A DNA stretch of 64,000 nt from Polyangium sp. y55x31 (GCF_029946505.1 NZ_JARZHG010000008.1:186001-250000), one strand, 5' to 3'; counted from the first letter of the stretch, positions 35,938 to 45,237 are shown. Program-made: numbers and translations. The notes: generated from the letters alone by a model not told the origin.

Positions 35938-37437
35938 TCACGGCGCAGGCTCCCGCGTGCACGTGACCATGTGGAGCGCCGTGCCCTCGAGCGGCTGGAC
36001 CTCGACCGCGCGGCCGAAGCGCGTGCGAGCGACGAGCGCGCGGATCGCCGGCGCGTCGCGCGGGACGACGCTCCATTCGAGCAGGTGCTCCATCATCGGC
36101 AGATCCGTGAGATCCGGCCCGAGCGCCGTCCACACCGCCGTCCCCGAAGGCGCGAGGTGGCTCCAGATCCAGTCGAGCAAGGCCACCGCGTCGTCGTCCG
36201 AGAGGTAATCGAAGAAGCAGAGCGCGTAGACGAGGTTCTGCGGCCCGAGGAAGATCTCCGAGCCCGAGCCCGAGAGGCTCAAAGGCTCCGCGCAAAGGAA
36301 CGTCATCGACGAGGCATGCCCCGCCTCCGACGCCTGGTGGTTGCCACGGCGAAGCGCGTCCGGATCCGGGTCGATGCACGTCGCCGCGATGACACCCTCG
36401 CCCGCCTCGTCCATCGCGTCGAGCAGCTCGTCGCCGCCGCCGCTCGCGATGCTCGTCACGAGGAACGGGCCCGCGCCCGCATGATCGGCCGCGCGGCGGA
36501 CGATCTCGGCGGCCATGGCCTTGCGGCTCTCGCGGCGCGCCCGGCACACGGGGCGATCGAGGAACCAGCGGTCGACGAGCGGACCGATGAGGCCGTCGCC
36601 CTCGGCGTCGGCGTCGGCGATCGCGCGGCGCGTCTCGTCGTCCTCGGCCACGCCGCCGGGTTTGTCGTAGACGCGCGCGATCGTCGCGCTCGACATGAGC
36701 AGCGCAAAGCAGATGCGGAAGACGAAGCTGCCCACGCCCTCACGCAAGCGGCTGATGTCCCGGAACGTGAGGAGGTCGTCGACGCTGATCGCGAGCAGCG
36801 CCTTCTCCGTGGTGTGCTCTTCGAGCAAGGCGACGACACGATCACACGCGGACGCGACGACACGCGCCGCCGCGTCCGCGGTCGTCCTTCGCGCCGCGAG
36901 CGACTCCTCGACGCGCTGGACCTCCCGCAAGACGTTCGTGAGGCCTTCGATCAGGCTCGAAGGGACGTGCCGCGCCGAGAGCTGGCCGTAACGCGCCTTG
37001 TGCGAGCGCTGGCCGCGGAGCTTCGTGAGGCTGCCGCTCAAGGCGCGGACGCGCCTCGACAAACTCACCGCGAGCGAGCGGTAGAAGCGGGCCGCGAGGT
37101 CGGGGTGCGCGGAGAGGAGCGCCTCGAGGTCGGCGTTGTCGATGCGGTTCAGGACGGCGTCACCTTCGGCGACGACGGTGGCGCTCGCGCTGCGTCGTTC
37201 GAGGAAGGAGATCTCGCCGAGGATCTGGCCCGGGCCGAAGTAGCCGACGGTGACGCCGCCCGCGCGGACCGAGATGAAGCCCTCTTGCACGAGGAAGATC
37301 GCCTCGGGGCTCTGTCCCTCCCGGACGATGGTCTCGCCACGCACGACGTGCCGCCTCTGGCTCGACCGGAGCAGGAGCTCGATGTCCTGATCCCCCAGGA
37401 AACTCAGCTTGTCACGGAGCATGCGTCGGACCTCCAT
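35938..37437 (-). CDS. cNMP-binding domain fused to a PhcB-like SAM methyltransferase
   Basis: The protein has 499 residues. Residues about 5-125 are a cyclic-nucleotide-binding fold (VVRGETIVREGQSPEAIFLV, GYFGPGQILGEISFLERRSASATV). A helical linker of about 150 residues follows, then a Rossmann methyltransferase: LVTSIASGGGDELLDA (motif I), AATCIDPDPDALRR and YALCFFDYLSDDDAV. The PVCRARRESRKAM element just before motif I is typical of proteins annotated as extracellular-factor 3-hydroxypalmitate methyl-ester synthases (PhcB type). It may methylate a fatty acid or similar carboxylate under cNMP or effector control. There is no DNA-binding helix-turn-helix. It overlaps the oxygenase gene by 26 bp (11 bp if it starts at 37422). 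Confidence 0.78.
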   Translation of the reverse strand: MEVRRMLRDKLSFLGDQDIELLLRSSQRRHVVRGETIVREGQSPEAIFLVQEGFISVRAGGVTVGYFGPGQILGEISFLERRSASATVVAEGDAVLNRIDNADLEALLSAHPDLAARFYRSLAVSLSRRVRALSGSLTKLRGQRSHKARYGQLSARHVPSSLIEGLTNVLREVQRVEESLAARRTTADAAARVVASACDRVVALLEEHTTEKALLAISVDDLLTFRDISRLREGVGSFVFRICFALLMSSATIARVYDKPGGVAEDDETRRAIADADAEGDGLIGPLVDRWFLDRPVCRARRESRKAMAAEIVRRAADHAGAGPFLVTSIASGGGDELLDAMDEAGEGVIAATCIDPDPDALRRGNHQASEAGHASSMTFLCAEPLSLSGSGSEIFLGPQNLVYALCFFDYLSDDDAVALLDWIWSHLAPSGTAVWTALGPDLTDLPMMEHLLEWSVVPRDAPAIRALVARTRFGRAVEVQPLEGTALHMVTCTREPAP

Positions 37438-38653
37438 CCCCCACGGTCGCCTTGCGGAAATCGAACGCCGCCGGGATCCCGGCCAGGCCGTTCTCGATGA
37501 CCCTCTCCCAAGCTTCGAGCCCGAACCGATACATCGCGTCGCGGCTCTCGGGCACGTGGCGCTGGACGTTCGTCATCGCCATGTTCATCCCCCGGATCAG
37601 CGGCGCGACGTGGCGCCACGGCGTGCGCGGATACGCGAGCGCGTCCGCGAGCGGCTCACCCACGAGGTGCCGCGACAGACCGTAGAGCAGGTCCACGAGC
37701 CGCTGCGCCACCGCCCGCTGCGCCGGGTTCTTCGCGAGCTCGAGCGGCGCCTCCATGAGCGCCTTGACGAGCGCGCGCGAGTCGTCGTCCGGCGGATCCA
37801 TCACCGCGTGGATGAGCCGGATGAGGCGCAGGCCCTCGGCCTCGGTGGCCGCGCAGATCTTCGAATCGACGCCGCTGAGCAGGCCGCCGTAACGCCAGAG
37901 CTGCACGATGTCGTCACGCTCGGACTCGGGGACCTCGTAGCCGAGCTTCGCGAGGCCCTCGATGAGGACCGACGAGAAGAGCACGTTCGTCCCGGCCATG
38001 TACGCCTGGTTCACGGGCAAGCCCCAGCGCTCGTAAGGCCAGGACTTGCGCTGCAAAAGGAGCCTGCGCACCTGGGCGTGCATGAGCCGGACGCGGATCG
38101 TGATCTTGAAGCCCTCGGCGCCGCGTCGGAGGCCGCCGGGGCGGCACGTCTCGACGAGGAAACGCGCGGTCTCGGTGAGCCTGCGCGAGGCGCGCTGGAC
38201 GAGGCGACCCGAGGCCGTGAGGGGCTTGCTGCCATCCGGCGAGGCATACGAGAGCGGGAGCGAGTAACAGGCGAGGACGACCGCGCCGAGAGGGCCGGTG
38301 CGTAACACGGCGCGGCCGCCCCGGTCGAGTTTGTCCCAGTCGAGCCAGAGCGGGATCTCGTCGATCTGCCGGAAGAACTGCACGAACGCGCGCGGCGGGC
38401 GGCGCACGCTCGCGATGCCCTCGTCGAGCGCCTGCTGCAGCATGCGGTTCGCCTGCGCAGGGCGAAGATCGTTCAGCACGGCGACGAGCTCGTCCGCGGG
38501 CGGGTCGCCGCGCATGAGGAACGGGCCGAACGAGTCGACGGCCTCGCCGAAACGCTCACGCGCCGCCGTTCGATCGACATACCAGGCCGGAACACGCGGC
38601 ACGGCCGCGCCTTCGGGGATGTCGGGGTGCAGCCTGGGACTGTCGGTGCTCAT
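37412..38653 (-). CDS. MpaB-type oxygenase (DUF2236)
   Basis: The protein has 413 residues from an ATG preceded by GAGGAGAGG. All-helical and rich in Arg, it contains the family marks VRLMHAQVRRLLL, WGLPVNQAYMAGTNVLFS and LWRYGGLLSGV. These are the ER-bound-oxygenase MpaB/Lcp-like, heme-binding DUF2236 fold. Fungal MpaB cleaves a prenyl chain and the bacterial relative Lcp cleaves rubber; most bacterial members have no known substrate. It is the first gene of an overlapping three-gene operon with a cNMP-regulated methyltransferase and a SpoIIAA-like protein. A shared pathway that oxidises a lipid or isoprenoid and then methylates the acid is a plausible but untested reading. Confidence 0.82.
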   Translation of the reverse strand: MSTDSPRLHPDIPEGAAVPRVPAWYVDRTAARERFGEAVDSFGPFLMRGDPPADELVAVLNDLRPAQANRMLQQALDEGIASVRRPPRAFVQFFRQIDEIPLWLDWDKLDRGGRAVLRTGPLGAVVLACYSLPLSYASPDGSKPLTASGRLVQRASRRLTETARFLVETCRPGGLRRGAEGFKITIRVRLMHAQVRRLLLQRKSWPYERWGLPVNQAYMAGTNVLFSSVLIEGLAKLGYEVPESERDDIVQLWRYGGLLSGVDSKICAATEAEGLRLIRLIHAVMDPPDDDSRALVKALMEAPLELAKNPAQRAVAQRLVDLLYGLSRHLVGEPLADALAYPRTPWRHVAPLIRGMNMAMTNVQRHVPESRDAMYRFGLEAWERVIENGLAGIPAAFDFRKATVGDGGPTHAP

Positions 38654-38759
38654 GGCCGCCTCTCCTCACCGACTCCTACCACGCCGGACGGACGGCACGA
38701 AAGGCACATCCTTGCCTCTTGACACGAGGTCACGGGCGCGCGTGCCGGCCCACAGTCGT

Positions 38760-39362
38760 TCAGCGGATCGAGCGCGGAGGCCGCACCGGCTCTTCGTGGG
38801 AAGCGCCCGGCGAGGAGCCGGTGGCCGAGGACGAGACACCGGCGGAGGTCTGCGAGGGCGGCGGGGTCGCGGTGGACACGGGCGCAGCCACCGAGGCCGG
38901 GCTCGAAGCCGAGGACGGCGACGTGTGGGGCGGCTTCATGCTCTGCCGCAAGGCGCGGTGGTAGGCGAGCGTGAACTCCTGCCGATCCGTGTAGACCGTG
39001 AGCATGCCCCCGAGCGCGAGGTTCGCGATCGAGACGCCCATGCTGACGATCTTCGAGCGGACGAGGATGTGGCTGCCCACGATCTTGCCGCGGATCCAGA
39101 AGATCCAATCCGTCAGCTTGAGGCGGGCGTCGGAGTCGTAGCCGGCGAGCTCCCACCAGTCGTTGAAGATGATGGGCTTGGCCCCCTGGCCAATCAGCTT
39201 GTCAATGGGCTGCGTGATTTTACTGACAATCTCTTTTTCGAGGTAGCCGCTGACGTGCTCGTAGACGACGTCATCGGTGACCTTGATGCGCAGCTCCCCC
39301 CTGCTCCAGCGGACGTGTTCTTCCGCACTGGAGTGGGCTCTCGGGGGGCCTACCGGGGGCAT
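38760..39362 (-). CDS. SpoIIAA/STAS-like protein with Ser/Pro-rich tail
   Basis: It has about 200 residues from the ATG at 39362; the frame is open upstream but runs into the preceding gene. Residues about 20-140 form a SpoIIAA-like alternating pattern (LRIKVTDDVVYEHVSGYLEKEIVSKI, KPIIFNDWWELAGYDSDARL, GSHILVRSKIVSMGVSIANL). The DWWELAGYDSDAR segment is a family-like conserved turn. The last 60 residues are Ser/Ala/Pro/Thr low complexity, probably disordered. It lies between the pseudo-receiver gene and the MpaB operon, all on the minus strand. It resembles the protein at 35489 in fold but not closely in sequence. Function unknown; possibly a polarity or regulatory adaptor. Confidence 0.6.
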   Translation of the reverse strand: MPPVGPPRAHSSAEEHVRWSRGELRIKVTDDVVYEHVSGYLEKEIVSKITQPIDKLIGQGAKPIIFNDWWELAGYDSDARLKLTDWIFWIRGKIVGSHILVRSKIVSMGVSIANLALGGMLTVYTDRQEFTLAYHRALRQSMKPPHTSPSSASSPASVAAPVSTATPPPSQTSAGVSSSATGSSPGASHEEPVRPPRSIR

Positions 39363-39478
39363 GCGCCACTGATACCGGAATCCAAGATGGAAGGCCAGCT
39401 TCGGCCAGCGTGCCGCGTAGAACCCTGGGCCTTCAGGCACGGACTCGACGCGCTGCCACGGTGAAATGGTTCGCCGCT

Positions 39479-40426
39479 CTACCGCGGGCTCGAGATGGGC
39501 GCGCTGTCCGGCATGGCTTCGATGATCCGGCGGCGGCTGGCGCGGAGGAGGCGGCCCACGCCAGGCTCGATGTTGGGGATCGCCGTGCCGATGAGCCGCG
39601 CCCGCTCGGCGAGGCGCGCGAGGCCCTCCGGTCCGATGCGCAGGCGCGCCTTCGGCTCGATCACGCTGAGCATGCCCCGCGTGCGGCCCGCCGCGTCGAG
39701 CACGGGCGCCGCCGCAAAACCCCGCACGAGCCCCTCCGTCACCGCGACGTCGCCCTGGAAAAACGGATGCGCGAACGCGTCCGCCACGACGAGCGTCTCC
39801 CCCGCCCCGAGCACGTGGCGGCCGATCCCCCCGAGCACCGGCCACTTGCGCGGATCCATCCCCACCGCCGAGACGAGGACGCGGCCCTCCCCCTGAGCCA
39901 CCATCGCCAGCGCCACCGACGCCTTGAGCTCCTCCGCGGCGGACCGGACAAACCAGTCGAGGCGCGGATCCTTCGGGCCCTCCTGCATCGAGCGGACCGA
40001 GTTCACCTGCGGCGACGAGAGCGCCGCCTCGGAGAGCGGCGAGAGCTCGGCGCCCTGGAGCAGGGCCTCAGCGACAGCGCGCAGCGTGTCCGGCGAGGCG
40101 CTTCGCGGCAGGATCGCGCTGATGCCGAGGTGCTCGCGCAGCGCGCCGGCGAAGGCGCGGAGCTCGGGGAACGGCGAGGTGACGATCACCTTCGCGCCAC
40201 GGCCGCTGATGCGCGTGCGCAGCCAGTCGAGGACCTCGAAGCCGTCCACGACGGGGAGCGACAAGGACGTGACGAGCAGCGCCGGGGTCCCGAAGCGGCG
40301 GAGGAGCCAGATGGCGCGCTCTCCGTCCTGCGCGACGAGCGGGACGAGGCCGAGGGCGTCGACGACGGCGACCTGGGCGGCCGAGAGCGCTGGATCGGGT
40401 TCGGCGACGAGGGCGAATGCGGACAT
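39479..40426 (-). CDS. Pseudo-receiver - GAF domain protein
   Basis: The protein has 315 residues; strong GGAGGAGG before the ATG. Residues 1-120 have a CheY-like fold, but the acidic pocket and acceptor are altered. The first strand ends AEPD instead of a DD pair, and the phosphoacceptor position reads LLVTSLSLPVVDGFE, with Ser where Asp is expected. Residues about 155-300 form a GAF domain (SVALAMVAQGEGRVLVSAVG, VLGAGETLVVADAFAHPFF, LSVIEPKARLRIG). It is likely a signalling adaptor that no longer accepts phosphate and may sense a ligand through GAF. No output domain is present. It stands upstream of the SpoIIAA-like gene at 38760. Confidence 0.78.
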   Translation of the reverse strand: MSAFALVAEPDPALSAAQVAVVDALGLVPLVAQDGERAIWLLRRFGTPALLVTSLSLPVVDGFEVLDWLRTRISGRGAKVIVTSPFPELRAFAGALREHLGISAILPRSASPDTLRAVAEALLQGAELSPLSEAALSSPQVNSVRSMQEGPKDPRLDWFVRSAAEELKASVALAMVAQGEGRVLVSAVGMDPRKWPVLGGIGRHVLGAGETLVVADAFAHPFFQGDVAVTEGLVRGFAAAPVLDAAGRTRGMLSVIEPKARLRIGPEGLARLAERARLIGTAIPNIEPGVGRLLRASRRRIIEAMPDSAPISSPR

Positions 40427-40648
40427 GACGTACCTCCTCCGGGGGGCGGGGGGTTCAGGGGATTCGCCACCAAGTTAAACAATTGTCGTGCCACCGCATA
40501 GATGCCGTCGGGAAGCCCCCGATTGAGCAGATGACGCGCGACGGTGGCGCGTGTCGCGCAAAGATCGCGCGCCGAACGTCCGTCCCGCGCGCGGCGCGCT
40601 GATGCCTGGACGTCGCACTGATGCCCGTGCCCCTCGCCCGTTGCATGT

Positions 40649-41341
40649 TCACGCAGGGTCCTGCGCAAAGAGGGGGCGTACGTTCTCGGGTCCCTCGTTG
40701 CGGGGGTTGTTGACGCGGGTGGAGACGGGCGTCACGACGAGCTCGTCGCCGATGCGGGCCTGTACCATCGCCTGCAGGAAGTCCGGTCGTTGCTCGTCGG
40801 GATCGAGCCAGGATCCGTAGGCATCCGGGGCCAGGATGACGGGCATGCGATCGTGAACGTCCGCCACGGCCGCGCGGGCCTCGGCCGTGAGGATGGTGAA
40901 GGTATCGAGCGTGCTGCCCTCGGCGTTCTTCCAGCGGGCCCAGAGGCCGGCGAAGGAGAACGGCACCTCGCCCGGCATGTGGATGCGGCAAGGCTGCTTC
41001 TTGCCGGTGCCGAGCTTTTTCCACTCGTAGAAGCCGTCCGTGACGATGAGACAACGCTTCGACTTGAAGCTCGACCGGTACGCGGGCTTCTCGGCGGCCG
41101 TCTCGACCCGGGCGTTGATCATGCGATCGCCGATCGACGGATCCTTGGCCCACGAAGGAACAAGGCCCCAGCGGGCGAGCTCGATCGTGCGCGGCGCCCC
41201 GGGCGCGAGGACCCGCACGATGGGCATGTCCTGCGTGGGCGAGACATTGAAGCGCGGCGCGAGGAGCGGGACGTCGAGGACCCCGAAGAGGGGTCCGAGC
41301 AGGTTCGGCGCGACGTTCGTCAGGGTGTATCGACCACACAT
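40649..41341 (-). CDS. SRAP family DNA-protein-crosslink peptidase (YedK/HMCES-like)
   Basis: The protein has 230 residues. The start is fixed at 41341 because the mature protein must begin with Met-Cys: the sequence opens MCGRYTL, and Cys2 is the residue that captures abasic sites in single-stranded DNA. Other family motifs are PRFNVSPTQDMP, ARWGLVPSWAKD, INARVETAAEKPAYR (with the active-site Asn/Glu), RCLIVTDGFYEWKK and VHDRMPVIL (catalytic His). Length is normal. It protects abasic sites at replication forks and acts in the SOS-like response. It stands alone, divergent from the NTF2-like gene. Confidence 0.93.
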   Translation of the reverse strand: MCGRYTLTNVAPNLLGPLFGVLDVPLLAPRFNVSPTQDMPIVRVLAPGAPRTIELARWGLVPSWAKDPSIGDRMINARVETAAEKPAYRSSFKSKRCLIVTDGFYEWKKLGTGKKQPCRIHMPGEVPFSFAGLWARWKNAEGSTLDTFTILTAEARAAVADVHDRMPVILAPDAYGSWLDPDEQRPDFLQAMVQARIGDELVVTPVSTRVNNPRNEGPENVRPLFAQDPA

Positions 41342-41516
41342 GGGAACATCCGAGAAATCGGGAAGCGGCGCGGCTGCGCGTACATGGCGAACGGGTCTCG
41401 CAGGACGCACTCGCCTCGGGCCGTTCGTACCACATCGAGGGGCGCTCGTGGGGAGGAGGATGCACGCCGTCCTCGCGCGGCGAGGCGTGTTGACAAGGAG
41501 GCGGGCGGCGGCGACG

Positions 41517-41993
41517 ATGCCGCGGCCGATGGCGATCCACGCGCTCTCCCGTGACGATTTGCTGGTCCTCGTGGACGGCTTCGTCGATGCGTTCAACCGC
41601 GGCGACCTCGACGCCGTGATGCAGCATTTCACGGAAGACGCGCTCTACGTGACGTACGACGGCAAGGAGCACCGGGGCAAGGCGCGGATCCGCGCCGCAT
41701 TCGAGCCGCAATTCCGGGGGGAATTCGGCAAGATCTCATTCGTGACGGAGGACCGGCTGCTCGACGAGGAGGCCGGCAAAGCAATGGTGCGCTGGACCTG
41801 CCGGCACGAGCTCGAAGGCGGCCAGACGGCGCTGCCGGGGCTCGCCGAGGTGCGCAACCTCCTGTTCCGCGGGGTGTATGGGCGCGTGTTCGCCTGGCAG
41901 GGGCTCGACGTGCTGCATTTCGAGGGGGGCAAGGTGCGGGAGAAGCGAACGTATTCGCAAGCGCACGTGCCGCTCGGGCACGGGGCGAGGTAG
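41517..41993 (+). CDS. NTF2-like (SnoaL-type) protein
   Basis: The protein has 158 residues from the ATG at 41517; a second ATG four codons on is also possible, and AGGAGG lies 16 bp upstream. The helix-then-cone pattern LVLVDGFVDAFNRGDLDAVMQHFTEDA, followed by YDGKEHRGKARIRAAFEPQF and strands (AMVRWTCRHEL), is the SnoaL/ketosteroid-isomerase NTF2 fold. It is a small cytoplasmic enzyme or binding protein. The substrate cannot be named, and no polyketide genes are near. The giant lipoprotein operon starts 55 bp downstream on the same strand, so read-through is possible. Confidence 0.85.
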   Translation: MPRPMAIHALSRDDLLVLVDGFVDAFNRGDLDAVMQHFTEDALYVTYDGKEHRGKARIRAAFEPQFRGEFGKISFVTEDRLLDEEAGKAMVRWTCRHELEGGQTALPGLAEVRNLLFRGVYGRVFAWQGLDVLHFEGGKVREKRTYSQAHVPLGHGAR

Positions 41994-42048
41994 CAAAAAC
42001 CCCTAGGACCCGGGCGCCGCTTTCGCTACCGTCGGCGCGCTTCCCCCG

Positions 42049-45000
42049 ATGCTGGGACGACTCGACCGACCGTCTCTCCTCGCCGCGGCCCTCGCGCTCG
42101 TGGCCTGTACACGCCCGGCGCCCACGCCCGCACACGCGAAGGCCGGTCCAAAAGAGGCGCCGTCCCTCGGGCTCGATGCGCCGCTCGTGGGCGGGGCGCG
42201 GCTGTTTCAGACGTCGGTCGACGACGCGTTCTGGGTCTCGCACGAGGCGGATCGGGACCGGCTGGTGTCGGCGGGCGTGCGGTTCGAGGTCGCGCCGGAG
42301 AGCGGCGAGGTGCTTTCGGCGGCGTGGGACGTCGATCTGTCGCTGAAGAGTGATCCGCTCGTCGGGTCGCTCGTGGTGGCGCCGCACCTCGGCGGGGGGT
42401 TCGTCCACTGGAGCCGCGCGCGGGTGTTTCGGTCCGACACGTTCACGGGGCCGCTCCGGCCGGTCGCGCTCGGCGGCGCGCTCGGGGTCGGGGCCGTGCG
42501 CGGGGCGAGGAGCGGGCTCGACGCGGTGCTCGTGTTCGGCGAGGCGGCGACGGCGGCGCTGCGGAAGGGGAGCGATTCGCTCGAAGCGCCGAGCGAGGCG
42601 GGGCTCGCGGATTTCGCGGCGCTCGATGGAAAACGCGCGGTGCGCGTGGACTACTTCGGCAGGCTCGCGTCGACGGGGGACGGGGGAGCGACGTGGAACG
42701 ACGCGGCGGGCGTCGCGGGCCTCGGGAGCAAGACGTTCCTGGTGCAGCCGGACGCGCTCGCGGTGGATACGTGGCAAGGGCGGCTGCCCCTCGGCGCGGA
42801 CGGGCGGTTCGGGCCGATGGAGGGGACGCAGCACGGATCGTCGCACGGGCGCGGGTTCGAGCCGATCCTGCCGGGCTCGCGGGCGGACGATCGGAATGCG
42901 TGGTGGATCTGGCGGGATACGCCGCCGATCCAGGCCGCGGTGCTCGGCGGGGCGAGGGTCTCCGCGGGGCGCGCGCTGGCGATGAACCCATCGGCCCTCG
43001 CGGAGGTGGATCTCGCGCGGGCGACGCTGACGCGCGCCGTGACGGACTTTCCGCAGCCGGGGCTCATGTGCGGAGCGGTGGCGGGGCCCGAGGCGCCGTT
43101 CGTCGTGTGCGGCTGGGAGATGTACCAGGACACGAGCTCGTACGTGATGAGCCTGCGGGGCGGGGCCTTTCCGCCCGTCGTCGAGCGGGCCTTCAGCGAC
43201 GACGGGTATTTCGTGACCGACGACGCGGGCGCCATCGCGTTCGTGGGGTCGTGCAAGTTCACGCCGCGGCTGCTCGATGTGAACGATCCGGCGCGCATGG
43301 ATTTCGGCAGCGAGATCCGACCGGCGACGCGGATCTGCGTGCGGCGCGGGCCGGACGAGTGGGTCGAGCACACGATCGAGCTGCCGCCCGGGCAGGAGGT
43401 GTACGGCTGGGCGCCGCGGCGGGACGGGACGGCGGTGGCGCTGGTCGTCGATCCGCGCACGGAGGGTTTGCCCGAGGCGAAAAGCGACGAGCCACGCGTG
43501 ATCGTGCAAGGCGGCGTGCGGATCGTGCGGGTGCCGGCCGAGGTCTCGGGCATGGTGTTCTCGCGTCCCTCGTTCAATCCGTACGGCATGTACGCGGGCG
43601 GCATGCGTGGGCCGCTCGGGCCGCTCGTCGAGCGTCGGTTCCAGGTGCGGGAGGACGGCTCGGTCGAGGGCTGGCTGGTGTCGCCGAACGGGGGCGAGGT
43701 GGGCGGTGTGTTCGTCGGGGTCGTCGTGGATGCGCGCGGCCAGGTGACGACGTTCCCCCCGCCGCCGCGGGTCCTCGGCATGATCGTGACCGGCGACTTT
43801 GGTGTGGCGCTGACGCGCGACGGCGATCTGTACGAGACGATCGATCACGGCCGGAGCTTTCGAGCGGCGGGGCGGTCGCCGGTGCCGCCCGCGGCCTTCG
43901 GCGGCTTCTGCTCGCCGCTCGGGTGTGCAATCGGACCGGTGACGCGCCTCGGCTGGGGATCGACGGGCGCGGCGCCGGTGGTGTACCCGGCCAAACCCTA
44001 CGAGGAGCCGGAGGGGAAGGCGCCGGTGCGGCTCGCCTGCACGCCGACCGGCAAACCGGAGCTCGCCCCGGAGGACACGCTCGTGCCGGACAAGGGCAGG
44101 TTGTCGTGGCAAACCGGGCTCGGGGACGTGGTGACGCTCGTGCGCGAGGTGGAGAATACGCCCGGGGAGGCCGAGCCAGGGGGGCCGTCGGCGGACCTCC
44201 TGCAAGCGCTGCCGCCGGAGGTGCTCGCGCAGCTCCCGAAGGGCGCGCTGCAGGGCTTGCTCCAGGGCGCTCCGCAGAACGCGGGCAATGCCCCGCCGGC
44301 GCCGGGGAATACGCAGGGAAAAACCCCGGGGAAGACGCCGCCGCGAAAGGCCAGCGCGGCGCCGCTGCGCACGCATTCGCTCGTGATGCGGGTGCCGTTC
44401 GAGCCGGGCGCGCCGCCCTTGCGCATCGACGCGACGGGCGCGGAGCTCGAGGAAGCGCGGCGCGTGATCGTGACGCCGCTGCTCGCGCCGAAGGGAGACG
44501 TCGGGCTTTTGTTCGTGACGGACAGGAACGAGGTCGTGGCGGCGAACGATCGCACGGCGACGCTGCCGCTCTTCGAGCCGCGGCGTTACGCGGCGAACGA
44601 GACCTCCGTGGGCGCCGGGCTCCTGCTCGGGCCGGAGCGCGTGCTCGTGCTGGGCGAGATCCGCCGGCGTACGACGTTCGAGGAGCACGGGCAGGCGCCG
44701 ATGCGACCGCCGGTCTTCATGGGCCAGGAGCGCGACAGCGGCGGGCGAAGGCCGGTGACGCTGGCCCGGCGGGACGACGGGGCGATCGGGATGTTGCTCT
44801 GGGACGGGAGCCCGCCGCGCGTGATCGCGGTCGCGGAGATCGATCCGTCGACGCAGAGCCCGCGGCCGCGGATCGCGCTCGCGCCGTGGTCGACCGCGAC
44901 GCCGGCCGACGATCCACGCTGCAAGAAGGCCACGGGCTGGCGGGCGCTCGTGCCGATGGAGCCCTCGGCGTGGTTCGGGCTCGACACGCGCGCGCTGCCG

Positions 45001-45237
45001 GGCGTGTCCCTCCGCGCGACGGGCGCGGCGCTCGTGCGCTGGACGGAGGAGCGGGTGTGCGTGGAGGCGATCGACGTCGGAGCCGAGCGCCGGCCCGATG
45101 ACACCACGCGCAGCGAGGGAAGCCTGGTCGTGCGGTGGGCGGGCTCGAAGCGCCGCGGCGCCGTGCTCCAGGCGGGCGGGCTGCGGCAAACGCTCGACTG
45201 CAAGCTCGAACCGGCGCCCGAGGAGCGATCCCGATGA
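42049..45237 (+). CDS. Giant Asp-box lipoprotein, paralogue A of 3
   Basis: The protein has 1062 residues. The signal peptide has lipobox LALVAC. The body is rich in beta strands and Gly, with two Asp-box-like turns: STGDGGATWN near residue 210 and YETIDHGRSF near 595. Shortly after the second comes a disulfide-type motif CSPLGCAIGPVTRLGW. Asp boxes occur in sialidase, Ycf48 and VPS10-like propellers, so a beta-propeller is expected on the cell surface. A Gln/Pro/Lys-rich insertion lies at about 720-770 (KTPGKTPPRKASAAP). The stop codon overlaps the start of copy B as ATGA. No catalytic residues of sialidases are visible; a binding or assembly role is more likely. Confidence 0.8.
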   Translation: MLGRLDRPSLLAAALALVACTRPAPTPAHAKAGPKEAPSLGLDAPLVGGARLFQTSVDDAFWVSHEADRDRLVSAGVRFEVAPESGEVLSAAWDVDLSLKSDPLVGSLVVAPHLGGGFVHWSRARVFRSDTFTGPLRPVALGGALGVGAVRGARSGLDAVLVFGEAATAALRKGSDSLEAPSEAGLADFAALDGKRAVRVDYFGRLASTGDGGATWNDAAGVAGLGSKTFLVQPDALAVDTWQGRLPLGADGRFGPMEGTQHGSSHGRGFEPILPGSRADDRNAWWIWRDTPPIQAAVLGGARVSAGRALAMNPSALAEVDLARATLTRAVTDFPQPGLMCGAVAGPEAPFVVCGWEMYQDTSSYVMSLRGGAFPPVVERAFSDDGYFVTDDAGAIAFVGSCKFTPRLLDVNDPARMDFGSEIRPATRICVRRGPDEWVEHTIELPPGQEVYGWAPRRDGTAVALVVDPRTEGLPEAKSDEPRVIVQGGVRIVRVPAEVSGMVFSRPSFNPYGMYAGGMRGPLGPLVERRFQVREDGSVEGWLVSPNGGEVGGVFVGVVVDARGQVTTFPPPPRVLGMIVTGDFGVALTRDGDLYETIDHGRSFRAAGRSPVPPAAFGGFCSPLGCAIGPVTRLGWGSTGAAPVVYPAKPYEEPEGKAPVRLACTPTGKPELAPEDTLVPDKGRLSWQTGLGDVVTLVREVENTPGEAEPGGPSADLLQALPPEVLAQLPKGALQGLLQGAPQNAGNAPPAPGNTQGKTPGKTPPRKASAAPLRTHSLVMRVPFEPGAPPLRIDATGAELEEARRVIVTPLLAPKGDVGLLFVTDRNEVVAANDRTATLPLFEPRRYAANETSVGAGLLLGPERVLVLGEIRRRTTFEEHGQAPMRPPVFMGQERDSGGRRPVTLARRDDGAIGMLLWDGSPPRVIAVAEIDPSTQSPRPRIALAPWSTATPADDPRCKKATGWRALVPMEPSAWFGLDTRALPGVSLRATGAALVRWTEERVCVEAIDVGAERRPDDTTRSEGSLVVRWAGSKRRGAVLQAGGLRQTLDCKLEPAPEERSR

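Noticed and set aside
35938-36547. Longer N-terminal version of the SpoIIAA-like protein at 35489
   Set aside because: The extra 200 residues are Arg/Gly shadow sequence of the methyltransferase gene; the ATG at 35935 fits the operon.
40427-40648. Gene remnant between the pseudo-receiver and SRAP genes
   Set aside because: A minus-strand frame reads somewhat protein-like (RHLLNRGLPDGIYAVARQLF) but has no start signal and runs into the neighbouring gene; not enough to call.
41629-45189. 1186-codon open frame antisense to lipoprotein A
   Set aside because: Arg/His/Pro-rich shadow frame; lipoprotein A has a signal peptide and coupled start on the plus strand.
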